Shown here: positions 40,781-48,932 of the stretch, in pieces
Layout: the number at the start of each line of letters is the position of its first letter
Numbering within the stretch: the stretch's first letter is position 1
NCBI RefSeq assembly: GCF_000158915.1
Contig: NZ_GG657754.1
Span: forward strand, 751,745-812,004
DNA: 60,260 nt
Source: Streptomyces himastatinicus ATCC 53653
Lineage (GTDB): Bacteria > Actinomycetota > Actinomycetes > Streptomycetales > Streptomycetaceae
Direction: 5' to 3'
Translations under genes and position numbers: made by a program
The notes under the pieces: model-generated
Databases searched by the model: none
What the model was told of the DNA's origin: nothing
What the model saw: the letters and a program-made list of their open reading frames with translations, nothing else

Positions 40781-42103
40781 TTGAGCGCCGAGACAACACA
40801 GCCCCCGCCTGGTTCGGATCTATCCCACACCAGTATCACCGGAAGCTCATCGACAGTCCGAACGTTCGTCCGCCAGCCACGGGTCCTTCCGTCACCCGTC
40901 CCTGGAGACTCCGTGGCGCTACGACCGCCTCCCGTTTACGGGGACCGCACTTGGACGCAGAAATGGCGACAACCAGTACTGTTGGCCGCTCCGGGCATTC
41001 TTTCCTCTGCTGCACTAATCCTAACTGCGAATGGCACGGCTACTCGGCTTGCTGGTTTCTTAACCCTCGTGTCCGGTGTCGCCATCGCGCTCGTTGTCGC
41101 ATTGATGCATAGTTCAGATGGCGATGTCGCACATACAACCCAACAGCGACGAGCGTACCTCCGCTACCTAACCGACACGCGTCGGCAGCTGCATCGGACG
41201 GCTTCGCTACAGCGGGAAGCACAGCTGCGGTTGCATCCGGAGCCGTCAGAATTGCGCGCCGTCATAGCTCGCCGGGGACAGCTGTGGGAGAGGACGCACG
41301 AAGACGAAGATTTCGTCCAGGTGCGGGTTGGCACCGGGCCTCAGTCCCTCGCCACGACGCTGGTGGCTCCGGCTATTCCCGCGGGATCCGACCCTGTATG
41401 CGCCGATGGTCTGGCTTCACTGATGCAGGAGTACAGAACCTTGGCGGAGCTCCCTATGGCCGTTAGTCTCCGCGCGTTTCACCATATTCACGTGTGCGGC
41501 ACCAATGAGGAACGCATCCGTAATCTCGTACGAAGCATGGTGGCACAGTTGGTGACCCTTCACGGGCCTGATGAAGTCCGTGTGCTGGTCTACGCTCCCG
41601 TAGCGCGTTCTGATGAGTGGGAATGGATCGATTATCTGCCGCATGTCAGGCCGCTTCCCGATGATGAGCTACCTACACTCATAACTGGCTTGGCCGACGA
41701 CTCGACGAGCTTCACCCAGCTCTTGACCGGAATCCACGGCCGGGCCCCGTTCAGCAGGGAAGATTTTGAAGGGTCACCCCTATGCCCGCATGTTCTTGTC
41801 GTGTGCGACACCCTGCCCATTCCGTCAGAGGCCGAATGGCTTCTGAGTGAGGGGCGAATGGGAGTCACTCTCATCAGGCTTGCCCCGGACACTCAGGGGG
41901 GCACAGCCGTTGGATTGGAATTCACAGTCACTGACGAGGACTTGAGCTTGGAAACCCCCAACGTCAGATACGTGGGACAGCCCGATGCCCTGACGAGCCG
42001 CCAAGCGGTCCGTCTTGCCCGTGACCTATCAGGTTTCCGCCTTGCGGACTGCCGAGACGAAACAGGAAATCAGGCCGGTCACGACGACATTCCGTCGCCT
42101 TGA
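40781..42103 (+). CDS. EccC-like N-terminal domain protein lacking FtsK/SpoIIIE ATPase domains
   Basis: This 440-aa protein starts at a TTG with GGAG about 7 bases upstream. After a proline-rich lead it has two adjacent membrane segments (about 66-107), then QQRRAYLRYLTDTRRQLHRT, RGQLWERTHEDEDFVQVRVG, TGPQSLATTLVAP and LPMAVSLRAFHHIHVCGTNE. Later come VRVLVYAP, EWEWIDYLPHVRPLP and PHVLVVCDTLPIP. That order matches the cytoplasmic N-terminal region of EccC, the motor of type VII secretion. The protein ends (QAVRLARDLSGFRLADCRDE) where EccC would begin its ATPase domains; no Walker motif is present. It may be a truncated gene or a free-standing regulator or decoy of a T7SS. It appears co-transcribed with the pentapeptide-repeat gene. 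Confidence 0.72.
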   Translation: MSAETTQPPPGSDLSHTSITGSSSTVRTFVRQPRVLPSPVPGDSVALRPPPVYGDRTWTQKWRQPVLLAAPGILSSAALILTANGTATRLAGFLTLVSGVAIALVVALMHSSDGDVAHTTQQRRAYLRYLTDTRRQLHRTASLQREAQLRLHPEPSELRAVIARRGQLWERTHEDEDFVQVRVGTGPQSLATTLVAPAIPAGSDPVCADGLASLMQEYRTLAELPMAVSLRAFHHIHVCGTNEERIRNLVRSMVAQLVTLHGPDEVRVLVYAPVARSDEWEWIDYLPHVRPLPDDELPTLITGLADDSTSFTQLLTGIHGRAPFSREDFEGSPLCPHVLVVCDTLPIPSEAEWLLSEGRMGVTLIRLAPDTQGGTAVGLEFTVTDEDLSLETPNVRYVGQPDALTSRQAVRLARDLSGFRLADCRDETGNQAGHDDIPSP

Positions 42104-42146
42104 CCAGCCCCATGGGGCCGATGGACGTTTCGGTTCGTAAGTACGG

Positions 42147-42584
42147 TCACCGACGAGCTGATCGCCGCCGCGGGGCGGGGAGACGGGTGACGTTCCCGGA
42201 TTGCCCTAGCTCCTCACGGGCCCGGTCGAGCTCCAGTTCAAGTTCGGCAATGATCCGGCGCAGTGCGGTGGTGACGGCGTGCTCTCTGGCCAAGGCGTCC
42301 GTCGCGTCCGCCAGCTTCTTCTTCAACTCCGCATTCCGATCGGCCAATTCCTGCACTGCGGCCGGAGTGCACTGCTGTGCCTTAGCGCGGGCCTGGAACT
42401 CTTCAACGAGGTCTCTATGGTCACCGTAGGTGACGTCTCGCCGCAGTCCGGACTCGCGCAGCAACTCGGTGGCGGTGAGTTTGCCGGAGGCGGACCGCAG
42501 GGGTGTGCCGGCCAGGAGGCGGTCGGCGGCGGCCCGCAACGCGGCGCGCTCGGCTTGTTTGTCCCGGCGTCGTCGGCTGGTCAT
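42147..42584 (-). CDS. DUF6262/TnpC-like coiled-coil transposon accessory protein
   Basis: This 145-aa basic protein has an N-terminal Arg/Lys-rich segment (MTSRRRRDKQAERAALRAAA), a small helical DNA-binding-like part (KLTATELLRESGLRRDVTYG) and a coiled coil (AVQELADRNAELKKKLADAT through LELELDRAREEL). This matches the small accessory protein that accompanies multi-recombinase elements, comparable to TnpC of Tn554. Its ATG overlaps the stop of the upstream recombinase by four bases. It likely helps orientation or efficiency of recombination. Confidence 0.75.
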   Translation of the reverse strand: MTSRRRRDKQAERAALRAAADRLLAGTPLRSASGKLTATELLRESGLRRDVTYGDHRDLVEEFQARAKAQQCTPAAVQELADRNAELKKKLADATDALAREHAVTTALRRIIAELELELDRAREELGQSGNVTRLPAPRRRSARR

Positions 42585-44731
42585 GTGGTCCCCTTCCCAG
42601 CGTCAGTGACGCCGTGATGACCTCGGTGGCGGTCAATGATTTGCGAAAGCTGCTCGGCCTGGGCCTCCGCGCGGTCCCGTCGCGGCTTGGGGGCCAGCGG
42701 GTCGGCCGCTTGGGCCCGATGCACCTCAAGCCGGCGCTCCACATCGGCGATGTCGCGGTCGGTGTAGGCGAGGTTGGTGCACGAAGACCGGCACTCCGAT
42801 TCGTCCGGGGCGTCGTCGTCCGGCAGTCCGAGTGCGAGCTTGGCCTTTCGGCAGGCGGCCGCGGCCGCGCGCCATACGCAGGTCATGCCCTGCCCGTGGT
42901 AGATCGCGGGATCAGTCTGCTCCAGGAGGCGTTCCGCATTGCCAGCACTGGTCACCACCCGGCCTGCGAACGACGCGGTGCGCTCCACACGGGCCCGGTA
43001 CTCGTCGGCGGCGGGGCCGCTGACGTGCTCACCGGCAGCGAGGCGCTCGCTGTCCTGTTCAACCTGATCGATGATCAGCTCTAGCTTCTCCACTGCGACG
43101 TCGTACAGCCAGGAGGGATCGGCGTATCCTGCGTAACTCAGAGTTACTTTTGTATGGACATGCCCGTACTGGAGGGCGGCGGCGATTAGTCCTCGTGGCT
43201 TGCGGACGATGAAGCGGGCGAGGGTGCGGCGGTAGCGGGCGGCGTTGATGCGGCCGGCGGGATCGGTCGGGATGGGGGTGCGGCCGTCCGCCCTGAGGTA
43301 GGCGGAGTTGATCCAGGCGATCAGGTCCTGGATGTCGTCATTCATGGCGCGCCCCTTGCGGGCGTTGCTTGCTGCCGGACGCGTCGTGTGAGCGTTGGTC
43401 AGACTCGCTGGGAAGAGCAACGGCAGATCATGCAGTTCTTCCAGGAGCGCGATGGCCGCGTGGACCACATCGACGACGACCCACGGGCGAAGGGGTTCGG
43501 ATACGTCTGGCTTGTCCGGGACCCGGTCGTATCCTTTGCCGCGGAAGCCGTGGACGAGGAGTTCGCCTGTCGTCTCGTCGGTGTCACGGCATCCGCGGCG
43601 CAGATTGAGGACCTCTCCGGGGCGCATGCCGGAGAGGTAGCAGACCGTGGTGAACAGTGCGGCGGATAGCAGGCGAACCAGGGTGGGGAGTTCCTCGACG
43701 GTGATGGGGTGCTCGCGCCAGGGGCGTCCGTGGACCTGTCCGGTGATCTGGCCGACGCCAGTGAAGGGGACGACAGGCAGGCCGCTGCTAGCGATCACAT
43801 GCAGCATGGGCGCCGACATCTCCTGCCGGAGCCCTTTGGGGATGCCGATGAGCCGTTTGATGTGGCCCTGGTTCATGCTGCCGTCCGCGTGGCCCGGCAG
43901 GGCCACGCCCTGGCGCTGGCAGTGCGCGATGTACCGCTGAAGACGTTCGATTCGGGTGCCGGAGTACCGGGCCTGCGAGTGATGGTTCCCGGCTTCCAGC
44001 TGCTGGTACTCGTGCCAGGCGTCGCGGATGTCTGGGCCGATTTCCTCGATCATCACCAAGGCCCAGGCCAGGAGGGCCTCCATCGTGGCATCCGCGATGC
44101 GCGGAATCTTGTTCTCACGTCCCGTGCCTGCCGGGGCTCCGACGACCTCCTTGGCTGTTTGGCCGGGCCAGGGGAAGTCGCAATCGAGGCGGCATGGGGC
44201 GGGCATGTGCTCGTTGAAGAGCCACAGCAGGCGCACGGCACTGATCAGGTCGGACTTCCGGCGGGCGGTGCGGTCCAGGCCCAGCACGTAGGTGCGGAAG
44301 GTCTCCAGGTCGGCGTCGCGTACCTCGGAGAGATTGCGGAACCCCTGCTTTTCCAGCCAGCAGGCGAGAACTCTCATGTCGATGACCCAATAGGGGAAGC
44401 TACCGACGCTGGCCTGCTCAGCGGGACGCTGCCGTCCTCCCGGTTCCACCGGGACGGGATGGTCCAGGGCGGCCAAGAAGAATGTGCGGAAATGCTGACG
44501 GAACGCGGCCGGGAAGGTGGGCCAGGAAATAGCTGGGATCTGAAGGTGCGCGTCGCGGTGGGCCGGCTGGACGTACCACACCTCGTCGCCGAACCTGGAC
44601 ATGCGTGAGGGGGGTGTGCCGATCCGCACCGGTCGGTTGCGCAGGATGAGGATGTCGTCGGTCGGCCACCAGGGCGCCGTGGCGGGGCCCAGGTCGATTC
44701 CCGGTACGGGCGTGGTCGTGGGGGCGGTCAC
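42581..44731 (-). CDS. Tyrosine recombinase, third subunit of element 1
   Basis: The 716-aa protein starts at GTG 44731, overlapping the stop of the previous gene (GTGA); the longer open frame to 45451 is out-of-frame with coding sequence upstream. Catalytic-domain features are LSGMRPGEVLNLRRG (first Arg), RYRRTLARFIVR in place of the usual HxxR block, and YGHVHTKVTLSYAGYA with the His and probable nucleophile Tyr. A C-terminal Cys-rich part (CVWRAAAAAC; CRSSCTNLAY) could bind zinc. It works with the two other recombinase-like proteins and the DUF6262 protein as one machine, judging from the four-nucleotide overlaps. Confidence 0.82.
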   Translation of the reverse strand: MTAPTTTPVPGIDLGPATAPWWPTDDILILRNRPVRIGTPPSRMSRFGDEVWYVQPAHRDAHLQIPAISWPTFPAAFRQHFRTFFLAALDHPVPVEPGGRQRPAEQASVGSFPYWVIDMRVLACWLEKQGFRNLSEVRDADLETFRTYVLGLDRTARRKSDLISAVRLLWLFNEHMPAPCRLDCDFPWPGQTAKEVVGAPAGTGRENKIPRIADATMEALLAWALVMIEEIGPDIRDAWHEYQQLEAGNHHSQARYSGTRIERLQRYIAHCQRQGVALPGHADGSMNQGHIKRLIGIPKGLRQEMSAPMLHVIASSGLPVVPFTGVGQITGQVHGRPWREHPITVEELPTLVRLLSAALFTTVCYLSGMRPGEVLNLRRGCRDTDETTGELLVHGFRGKGYDRVPDKPDVSEPLRPWVVVDVVHAAIALLEELHDLPLLFPASLTNAHTTRPAASNARKGRAMNDDIQDLIAWINSAYLRADGRTPIPTDPAGRINAARYRRTLARFIVRKPRGLIAAALQYGHVHTKVTLSYAGYADPSWLYDVAVEKLELIIDQVEQDSERLAAGEHVSGPAADEYRARVERTASFAGRVVTSAGNAERLLEQTDPAIYHGQGMTCVWRAAAAACRKAKLALGLPDDDAPDESECRSSCTNLAYTDRDIADVERRLEVHRAQAADPLAPKPRRDRAEAQAEQLSQIIDRHRGHHGVTDAGKGTT

Positions 44732-46596
44732 CGCAGGTCCAGCCTTCCGCTCAGTAGATCGTCGATCAGTGCGCTCTGCCTGTCGGTCAACTTGGCGTGG
44801 GCCTGTTCCCGTTCGGCGGGGGTGTAGTGACGCAGGATGTCCTCCAGCCGGTCGACGGCCGTTTGGTACTTCGCCCGCCAGGTAGCGGGATCGGCGTTGG
44901 GGCGCGTGGCAAGGAGCCGGTCGCGGGCGGCGATCTGGACTGGCAGCTGGTGCGGGAGGGCGCGGGCGTTTTCGCACTGGAGGCAAGCGAAGAACGAGGC
45001 CGTGCACGACATGCCAGGCGGCGTCTCGGGGCCGGAAAGGTGATCGACGCAGCCGGCCAGTACCGTGTCCTGTTCTCCGGTCAGCAGCCTCTTCAGGGTC
45101 TCCGCGTCGAGCCCGGCCTCGACTGCTGCTTCTTCCAGGTTCCGGGTCGCCCTGGCGATGAAATCCGGGGTGAAGACCGGGATGTCCATCGCCGCGCGCG
45201 CCTTCGTCACTTGTCCGCGCAGTGCCTTGCCGACGACGGACCGGCTCTGCTCCTGCACAGTACGGCTGCGCTTGAGGTAGTGATCCCGCAGCGTTTCGCG
45301 GCTGTGCGCGGTCGGGCGCCGCTTGAGTTCCAGCGCTGTCTGCCGGATCCGTCGCACTTGTACGGCGGGCCGTCCGCCGGCGATGGCTTTGCGTAGGGAG
45401 GGGAAGCCCCGCGTCTGGCTCCAGTGCTTCACGTGCACCTCGGCGTTCCACATGTCCCTGGCGAACGCACCACGGCGCTTCGGGCTGTAGCTGATGAAGG
45501 CGCTGGTCTCATTGCTGAGACGGCGGGCGGTCTGCGTGAGCTCCAACAGCAGCTGGTACACCCGAAGCGGAGAGTGGAACAGCCGACGCTCGATGTCCTC
45601 GGAGTCGACCAGATTACACAGTGAGGCGGGGAGGTCCTCGAGCGCCGCGATCATGTGCTCGCGGTCGGGCCCGCGGCGCGGTTTGGTCTCCTCGACCAGC
45701 GCTACCGCCTGCGGTGCCACACCGCCGTCGGGTCGGGTATGCACGGCCGGCCATGCCTTGACGGTGCCGAAGTTCTCCGCGGTCAGCGCGCTCAGCAGCA
45801 GCGCGAAGGCAGTGCACTCGTCACGTGTGAGGCTCAACATGCCGGTGATGGCCATGGCACCGCCGAGCCGGGCAACCTCGTCCCGCAAGGCGCCGGAAGC
45901 GTTCCGTGGCAGATCCCCAGTCGCAGCGAACTCCTCCAGCATCCGTCCGAGGGCCTCCTCCTTGCTCCCCGGTGTGAGTTCACCGCCCCGGGAGCGCTCT
46001 AGAAGACGCGCTCCCGCACGGATGCGGTCCCTGCTGGTGCGGACATCGCGGCGCAGCGCCGTCATGATCTGCTGCCACTCGTCGTCGCTGTACGCCACGA
46101 CTCGGGTTTCCGGCACGGCGGTGGGAAGCCGTGTGCGCAGCAGGTCACGCCGGGCTTCTTCCGTCAGCTCTTCGCTCGCACGCATCAGTCGCCGAAGCGA
46201 CATCAAGTACGTCCGCAGGGTCGTCGGGTGGTCCTCGTACTGATCACGGAATATCTGGAAGTGCGCGGGTGCCAACTCGCTTGGCATCGACGGGACACGG
46301 TCGGCTTCTGACAGCACCGTCATGAAGCGGTGCAGCGTCCAGTGGTACCTCTTCGCCGTCGCCAGGCGCTTGCTGCCGCCGCGCGCACCGCACCGGGTCG
46401 CCACGAGCGCGGCCATCCACTGTTGCATCGCGAGCGGCGCCGGGAAGGACGAGAAATTCAGGACGTGGCTCTTCCCGCTCTGCTCCTCGTAGAAGACCAC
46501 CTCGGTTCGACACCCGCCGTCCGGCAGTCGCTCCGGAGGCTGCCAGCCGGGCGGCGGCTGGGAGGCACGCCGGCCGCCTCGCCCCCGCCCGCTCAC
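44728..46596 (-). CDS. Recombinase-like protein, second subunit of element 1 (diverged catalytic motifs)
   Basis: This 622-aa protein lies between two clear tyrosine recombinases and overlaps each by four bases. The N-terminal half resembles a SAM-like core-binding region (AKRYHWTLHRFMTVLSEADR; PTTLRTYLMSLRRLMRASEE). Late motifs RRIRQTALELKRRPTAHSRE and TLRDHYLKRS resemble the RxxR...GH...Y end of tyrosine recombinases, but the HxxR block is altered. A Cys-containing segment (SCTASFFACLQCENARALP) may be a small zinc site. It is probably a structural or partly active subunit; catalytic competence is uncertain. Confidence 0.75.
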   Translation of the reverse strand: MSGRGRGGRRASQPPPGWQPPERLPDGGCRTEVVFYEEQSGKSHVLNFSSFPAPLAMQQWMAALVATRCGARGGSKRLATAKRYHWTLHRFMTVLSEADRVPSMPSELAPAHFQIFRDQYEDHPTTLRTYLMSLRRLMRASEELTEEARRDLLRTRLPTAVPETRVVAYSDDEWQQIMTALRRDVRTSRDRIRAGARLLERSRGGELTPGSKEEALGRMLEEFAATGDLPRNASGALRDEVARLGGAMAITGMLSLTRDECTAFALLLSALTAENFGTVKAWPAVHTRPDGGVAPQAVALVEETKPRRGPDREHMIAALEDLPASLCNLVDSEDIERRLFHSPLRVYQLLLELTQTARRLSNETSAFISYSPKRRGAFARDMWNAEVHVKHWSQTRGFPSLRKAIAGGRPAVQVRRIRQTALELKRRPTAHSRETLRDHYLKRSRTVQEQSRSVVGKALRGQVTKARAAMDIPVFTPDFIARATRNLEEAAVEAGLDAETLKRLLTGEQDTVLAGCVDHLSGPETPPGMSCTASFFACLQCENARALPHQLPVQIAARDRLLATRPNADPATWRAKYQTAVDRLEDILRHYTPAEREQAHAKLTDRQSALIDDLLSGRLDLR

Positions 46597-48227
46597 CGGG
46601 CACCCGCTGGACCGGCCGCCGCGGCGACGGGCATGATCGTGGAACCGCCGTGCCGAGCGAAGATACGCACCAGTGCGTCGACGCCGGCCTGCTCGTCGTC
46701 ATCGAGCAGCGACATCAGGTAGGACAACTGCAGGCCCTTAAAGGGTTCCAGATAATGGTCCCGGGTGGTGGAAGGGTGCTTATGACCGAGCAAGATCGAC
46801 AACTGTAGCCAGATATCACCGAGCTGATCGCGGAAGTCCTCGATCTCCTCCGGGGTAAAGCCCTCCAATCGCCGCTCTTCCAGCAGAGACAGAATGGAGA
46901 ACCACTTCAGGGCGAAAGAATGCCGGCACATGTGGGCGGTCGCCCACAGCGGGCATCCGTGGCGAATCTCTTCGCGCTCCTCCGCGGACAGGCGTCCGTC
47001 TGGGTCGACACGACGCACCCATGCCTCCGCGATGCGCTTGTTCGCATCGTCGAAGGTGTCCTCCCAGCTGTGGGCCTTCTTCGGCATGCCATTCACTGAC
47101 AGCCACAGGGCGAGCGGCTCCAGCCCACTGGGCGTCCGGCGAAATAGCATGCGGCGCTCATCCGGCGACAGCACGTCCAGCGCCAGCGCCGCCGTCCCGC
47201 CGCTCCCCTCGACGATGAGCTCCCGCGTCCTGGGGTTGTGGCCGGTGACGATCCGCACACCGCGCAGCCGGTCGTACCGGCCCTTCCTCTGGGCTCGGCG
47301 GATCACCTCCGCCCGTGATCCCTCCAGCGGATCCGCGTATCCTTCCACCGCCTGCAGCACACGCCTGGGGATCCAGTACTTGCGGCCTTCCTCGCCTCCC
47401 TTGGCGCACTTCGCCGCCAGCCACGCCTCGCCCATCCGCTCTGTGCCCGAAGCGGGAAGTTCGACGTCCAGGACGCTGGCCCACTCCCGAACGCGCAGGC
47501 CCGTACCGTAGAGGCCGTCGACGAAGGCGCAGTCCCGGTCCTCGTTGAACCCGTGCCAGCCCGCCCGGCGCAGACCATCGAAGTCGAACCCGCGCAGACC
47601 GATGTTCCGCCACTGCTCCAACGCGGACCGCAGCAGCCACTTCACCTGGCGACGCCTGGAGCCCGCCGGGCGCAGGGGATCACGGCGCTGGTGCGCGTAT
47701 CCCGCTCCGGGCCTCCACCCTGCGTCAGTCGAGTCATCCGCCTGAACGGTCGGGACTGGGTTGAAGATCCCGTAGCGCGAACTCGCCCAGCGGTAGAAGG
47801 AGTTCAGGGCGGCTCGATCGGTATCGAACGAAGTCGGCCGGATTCGTTCATCGTTGCGCAGATCTGTGATTCGCCAGTCCTTGAACGCTTCGACATCGCG
47901 TACGCTCGCGCAGTCCCACGAGGTGCCGATGACATCCAGGAAGTCCAACCACACGATCAGCGAGTACGCGTACCGGCGCCAGGTGCCCGGCTCGGAGGAC
48001 GCCATGCGTCCCGTTCGGAAGAAAAGGTTGATACGCGGGTCTGACCGGCCCGACGGAGAGACGATGACGGGGGTGCCATGGCGTGCTCCATTGCGGGCTG
48101 CGCGAGCGAGCAGATCACCGAATCTCAGGAGGTCGGGATCATCGGCGCGTGGGGGCGGCGGCACGGTGAAGTCATAGAAGTCCACACTCCAGCGCTCCAG
48201 CACACTCACGAGCCCCTCCCGAGACAC
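46593..48227 (-). CDS. Tyrosine recombinase, first subunit of element 1
   Basis: This 544-aa recombinase is the first gene of the four-gene operon. Its start lies about 32 bases inside the right end of the element. Catalytic signatures are GTGLRVREWASVLDVEL (Arg), HMCRHSFALKWF (HxxR) and LLGHKHPSTTRDHYLEP (His and nucleophile Tyr), so all key positions are present. The N-terminal core-binding domain includes WRRYAYSLIVWLDFLDVIG and SFDTDRAALNSFYRWASSRY. It is the best candidate for the active transposase of element 1. It overlaps the next gene by four bases (ATGA). Confidence 0.87.
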   Translation of the reverse strand: MSREGLVSVLERWSVDFYDFTVPPPPRADDPDLLRFGDLLARAARNGARHGTPVIVSPSGRSDPRINLFFRTGRMASSEPGTWRRYAYSLIVWLDFLDVIGTSWDCASVRDVEAFKDWRITDLRNDERIRPTSFDTDRAALNSFYRWASSRYGIFNPVPTVQADDSTDAGWRPGAGYAHQRRDPLRPAGSRRRQVKWLLRSALEQWRNIGLRGFDFDGLRRAGWHGFNEDRDCAFVDGLYGTGLRVREWASVLDVELPASGTERMGEAWLAAKCAKGGEEGRKYWIPRRVLQAVEGYADPLEGSRAEVIRRAQRKGRYDRLRGVRIVTGHNPRTRELIVEGSGGTAALALDVLSPDERRMLFRRTPSGLEPLALWLSVNGMPKKAHSWEDTFDDANKRIAEAWVRRVDPDGRLSAEEREEIRHGCPLWATAHMCRHSFALKWFSILSLLEERRLEGFTPEEIEDFRDQLGDIWLQLSILLGHKHPSTTRDHYLEPFKGLQLSYLMSLLDDDEQAGVDALVRIFARHGGSTIMPVAAAAGPAGAR

Positions 48228-48229
48228 CC

Positions 48230-48259
48230 TGAACCGACAACTCAGAGGAGCCTAGAGAA
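48230..48259. repeat. Imperfect terminal inverted repeat, right end of element 1
   Basis: Counterpart of 39176-39204. It lies between the start of the first recombinase gene (48227) and the NUDIX 3' half, leaving only about 30 bases for a promoter. Confidence 0.5.
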
Positions 48260-48265
48260 TGGCCG
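48260..48265. repeat. Right junction core TGGCCG of element 1
   Basis: Counterpart of 39170-39175. Downstream codons GGG-CAC-TGC continue the NUDIX reading frame. Confidence 0.6.
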
Positions 48266-48582
48266 GGCACTGCGAGCGGGAAGAGGCGATCAGCTGTCTG
48301 GTGCGGGAGGCCAAGGAAGAGGCCGGGCTGATCATCGAGCCCAGCGCGGCCGAGCTGGTGCACCTCGTTCACCTCGTCGACTCGCCGGGCGCCCGCCCGC
48401 GGATCCAACTCGTCTTCCAGGCTCACTCCTGGTCAGGCGCCCCAGAGATTCGGGAGCCCGAGCGGTGCGTGGAGTGGCGGTGGTGGAGGCCGCAGGATCT
48501 CCCGGCCGAGGTCGTGCCGTACACCCGCCAGGCGATCGACGGCATTCTCGGCGGGCGCCCCTATTCCGCAATGGGGTGGTGA
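48260..48582 (+). pseudogene. NUDIX hydrolase A, 3' fragment
   Basis: The frame opens at ATG 48259 only because the junction created it; the real codons begin at 48260. It contains the NUDIX box GHCEREEAISCLVREAKEEA GL (one residue shorter than canonical before REXXEE), then LVHLVHLVDSPGARPRIQLV and RCVEWRWWRPQDLPAEVVPY. It completes the fold begun at 38984. NUDIX enzymes cleave nucleoside diphosphate-linked compounds; this one is split and cannot work unless element 1 excises. Its stop overlaps the GTG of the HIT gene (48579-48582). Confidence 0.8.
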
Positions 48583-48932
48583 GCGCTGTGGCGCTTCAGC
48601 AACTGCAACCGCAACCGCAACCGGGCAGCGCTTCCTGGCCTGAAGGCTTCCTCGCGTACCGGGCCGGCCGCGGGTGTCCGATGTGCGGCAACGACTGGCG
48701 GTCCGACGACATCGGGTGGGGGGTGTTGCTGCACCGTGGTGAGGTGTCCCAGACCTATCTCTGGCGTTCTGGGCAAGTCCGGGGCGCATCTGGTGCCGCG
48801 CCGCGAGGCGGCCCAGGACCCGGCGCCGGGTGGGCCAGTGCCCTTTGTTCTGCTCGATCACGGCGCCAAGACGAGGTTGTGCTTCAGCGCGATGCCACAG
48901 CCCTGCGACGGATTCTGGAGGGAACGTCATGA
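48579..48932 (+). pseudogene. HIT-family protein remnant (internal deletion and frameshift)
   Basis: The start region WPEGFLAYRAGRGCPMCGND and GWGVLLHRGEVSQTYLWRSG and the end RQDEVVLQRDATALRRILEG are in one frame. The middle (GAHLVPRREAAQDPAPGGPV, PFVLLDHGA) is in another, and roughly 60 residues with the first histidines of HxHxH are gone. The CxxC near the start and the order of blocks fit the HIT proteins that accompany NUDIX and methyltransferase genes in Streptomyces. GTG 48579 overlaps the NUDIX stop, and its own stop overlaps the methyltransferase ATG. Confidence 0.65.

Larger units (their letters stand above)
39176..48259. mobile_element. Integrative element 1 (about 9.1 kb) inserted in NUDIX hydrolase A
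   Basis: The two halves of a NUDIX gene flank this segment, and joining 39175 to 48266 restores a continuous reading frame (WHFLA-GHCERE). TGGCCG is present at both junctions (39170-39175 and 48260-48265). The ends show an imperfect inverted repeat beginning TTCNNTAGGC. The cargo is a pentapeptide-repeat membrane protein and an EccC-like N-terminal protein. The right half is a four-gene recombinase operon reminiscent of Tn554-type TnpA-TnpB-TnpC systems. It has no conjugation or replication genes, so it is a transposon-like unit mobilised only by its recombinases. Confidence 0.8.

Noticed and set aside
44731..45451. Upstream extension of the third recombinase to 45451
   Set aside because: These codons overlap the second recombinase in another frame and look non-coding. 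The GTG at 44731 gives the usual 4-base overlap.
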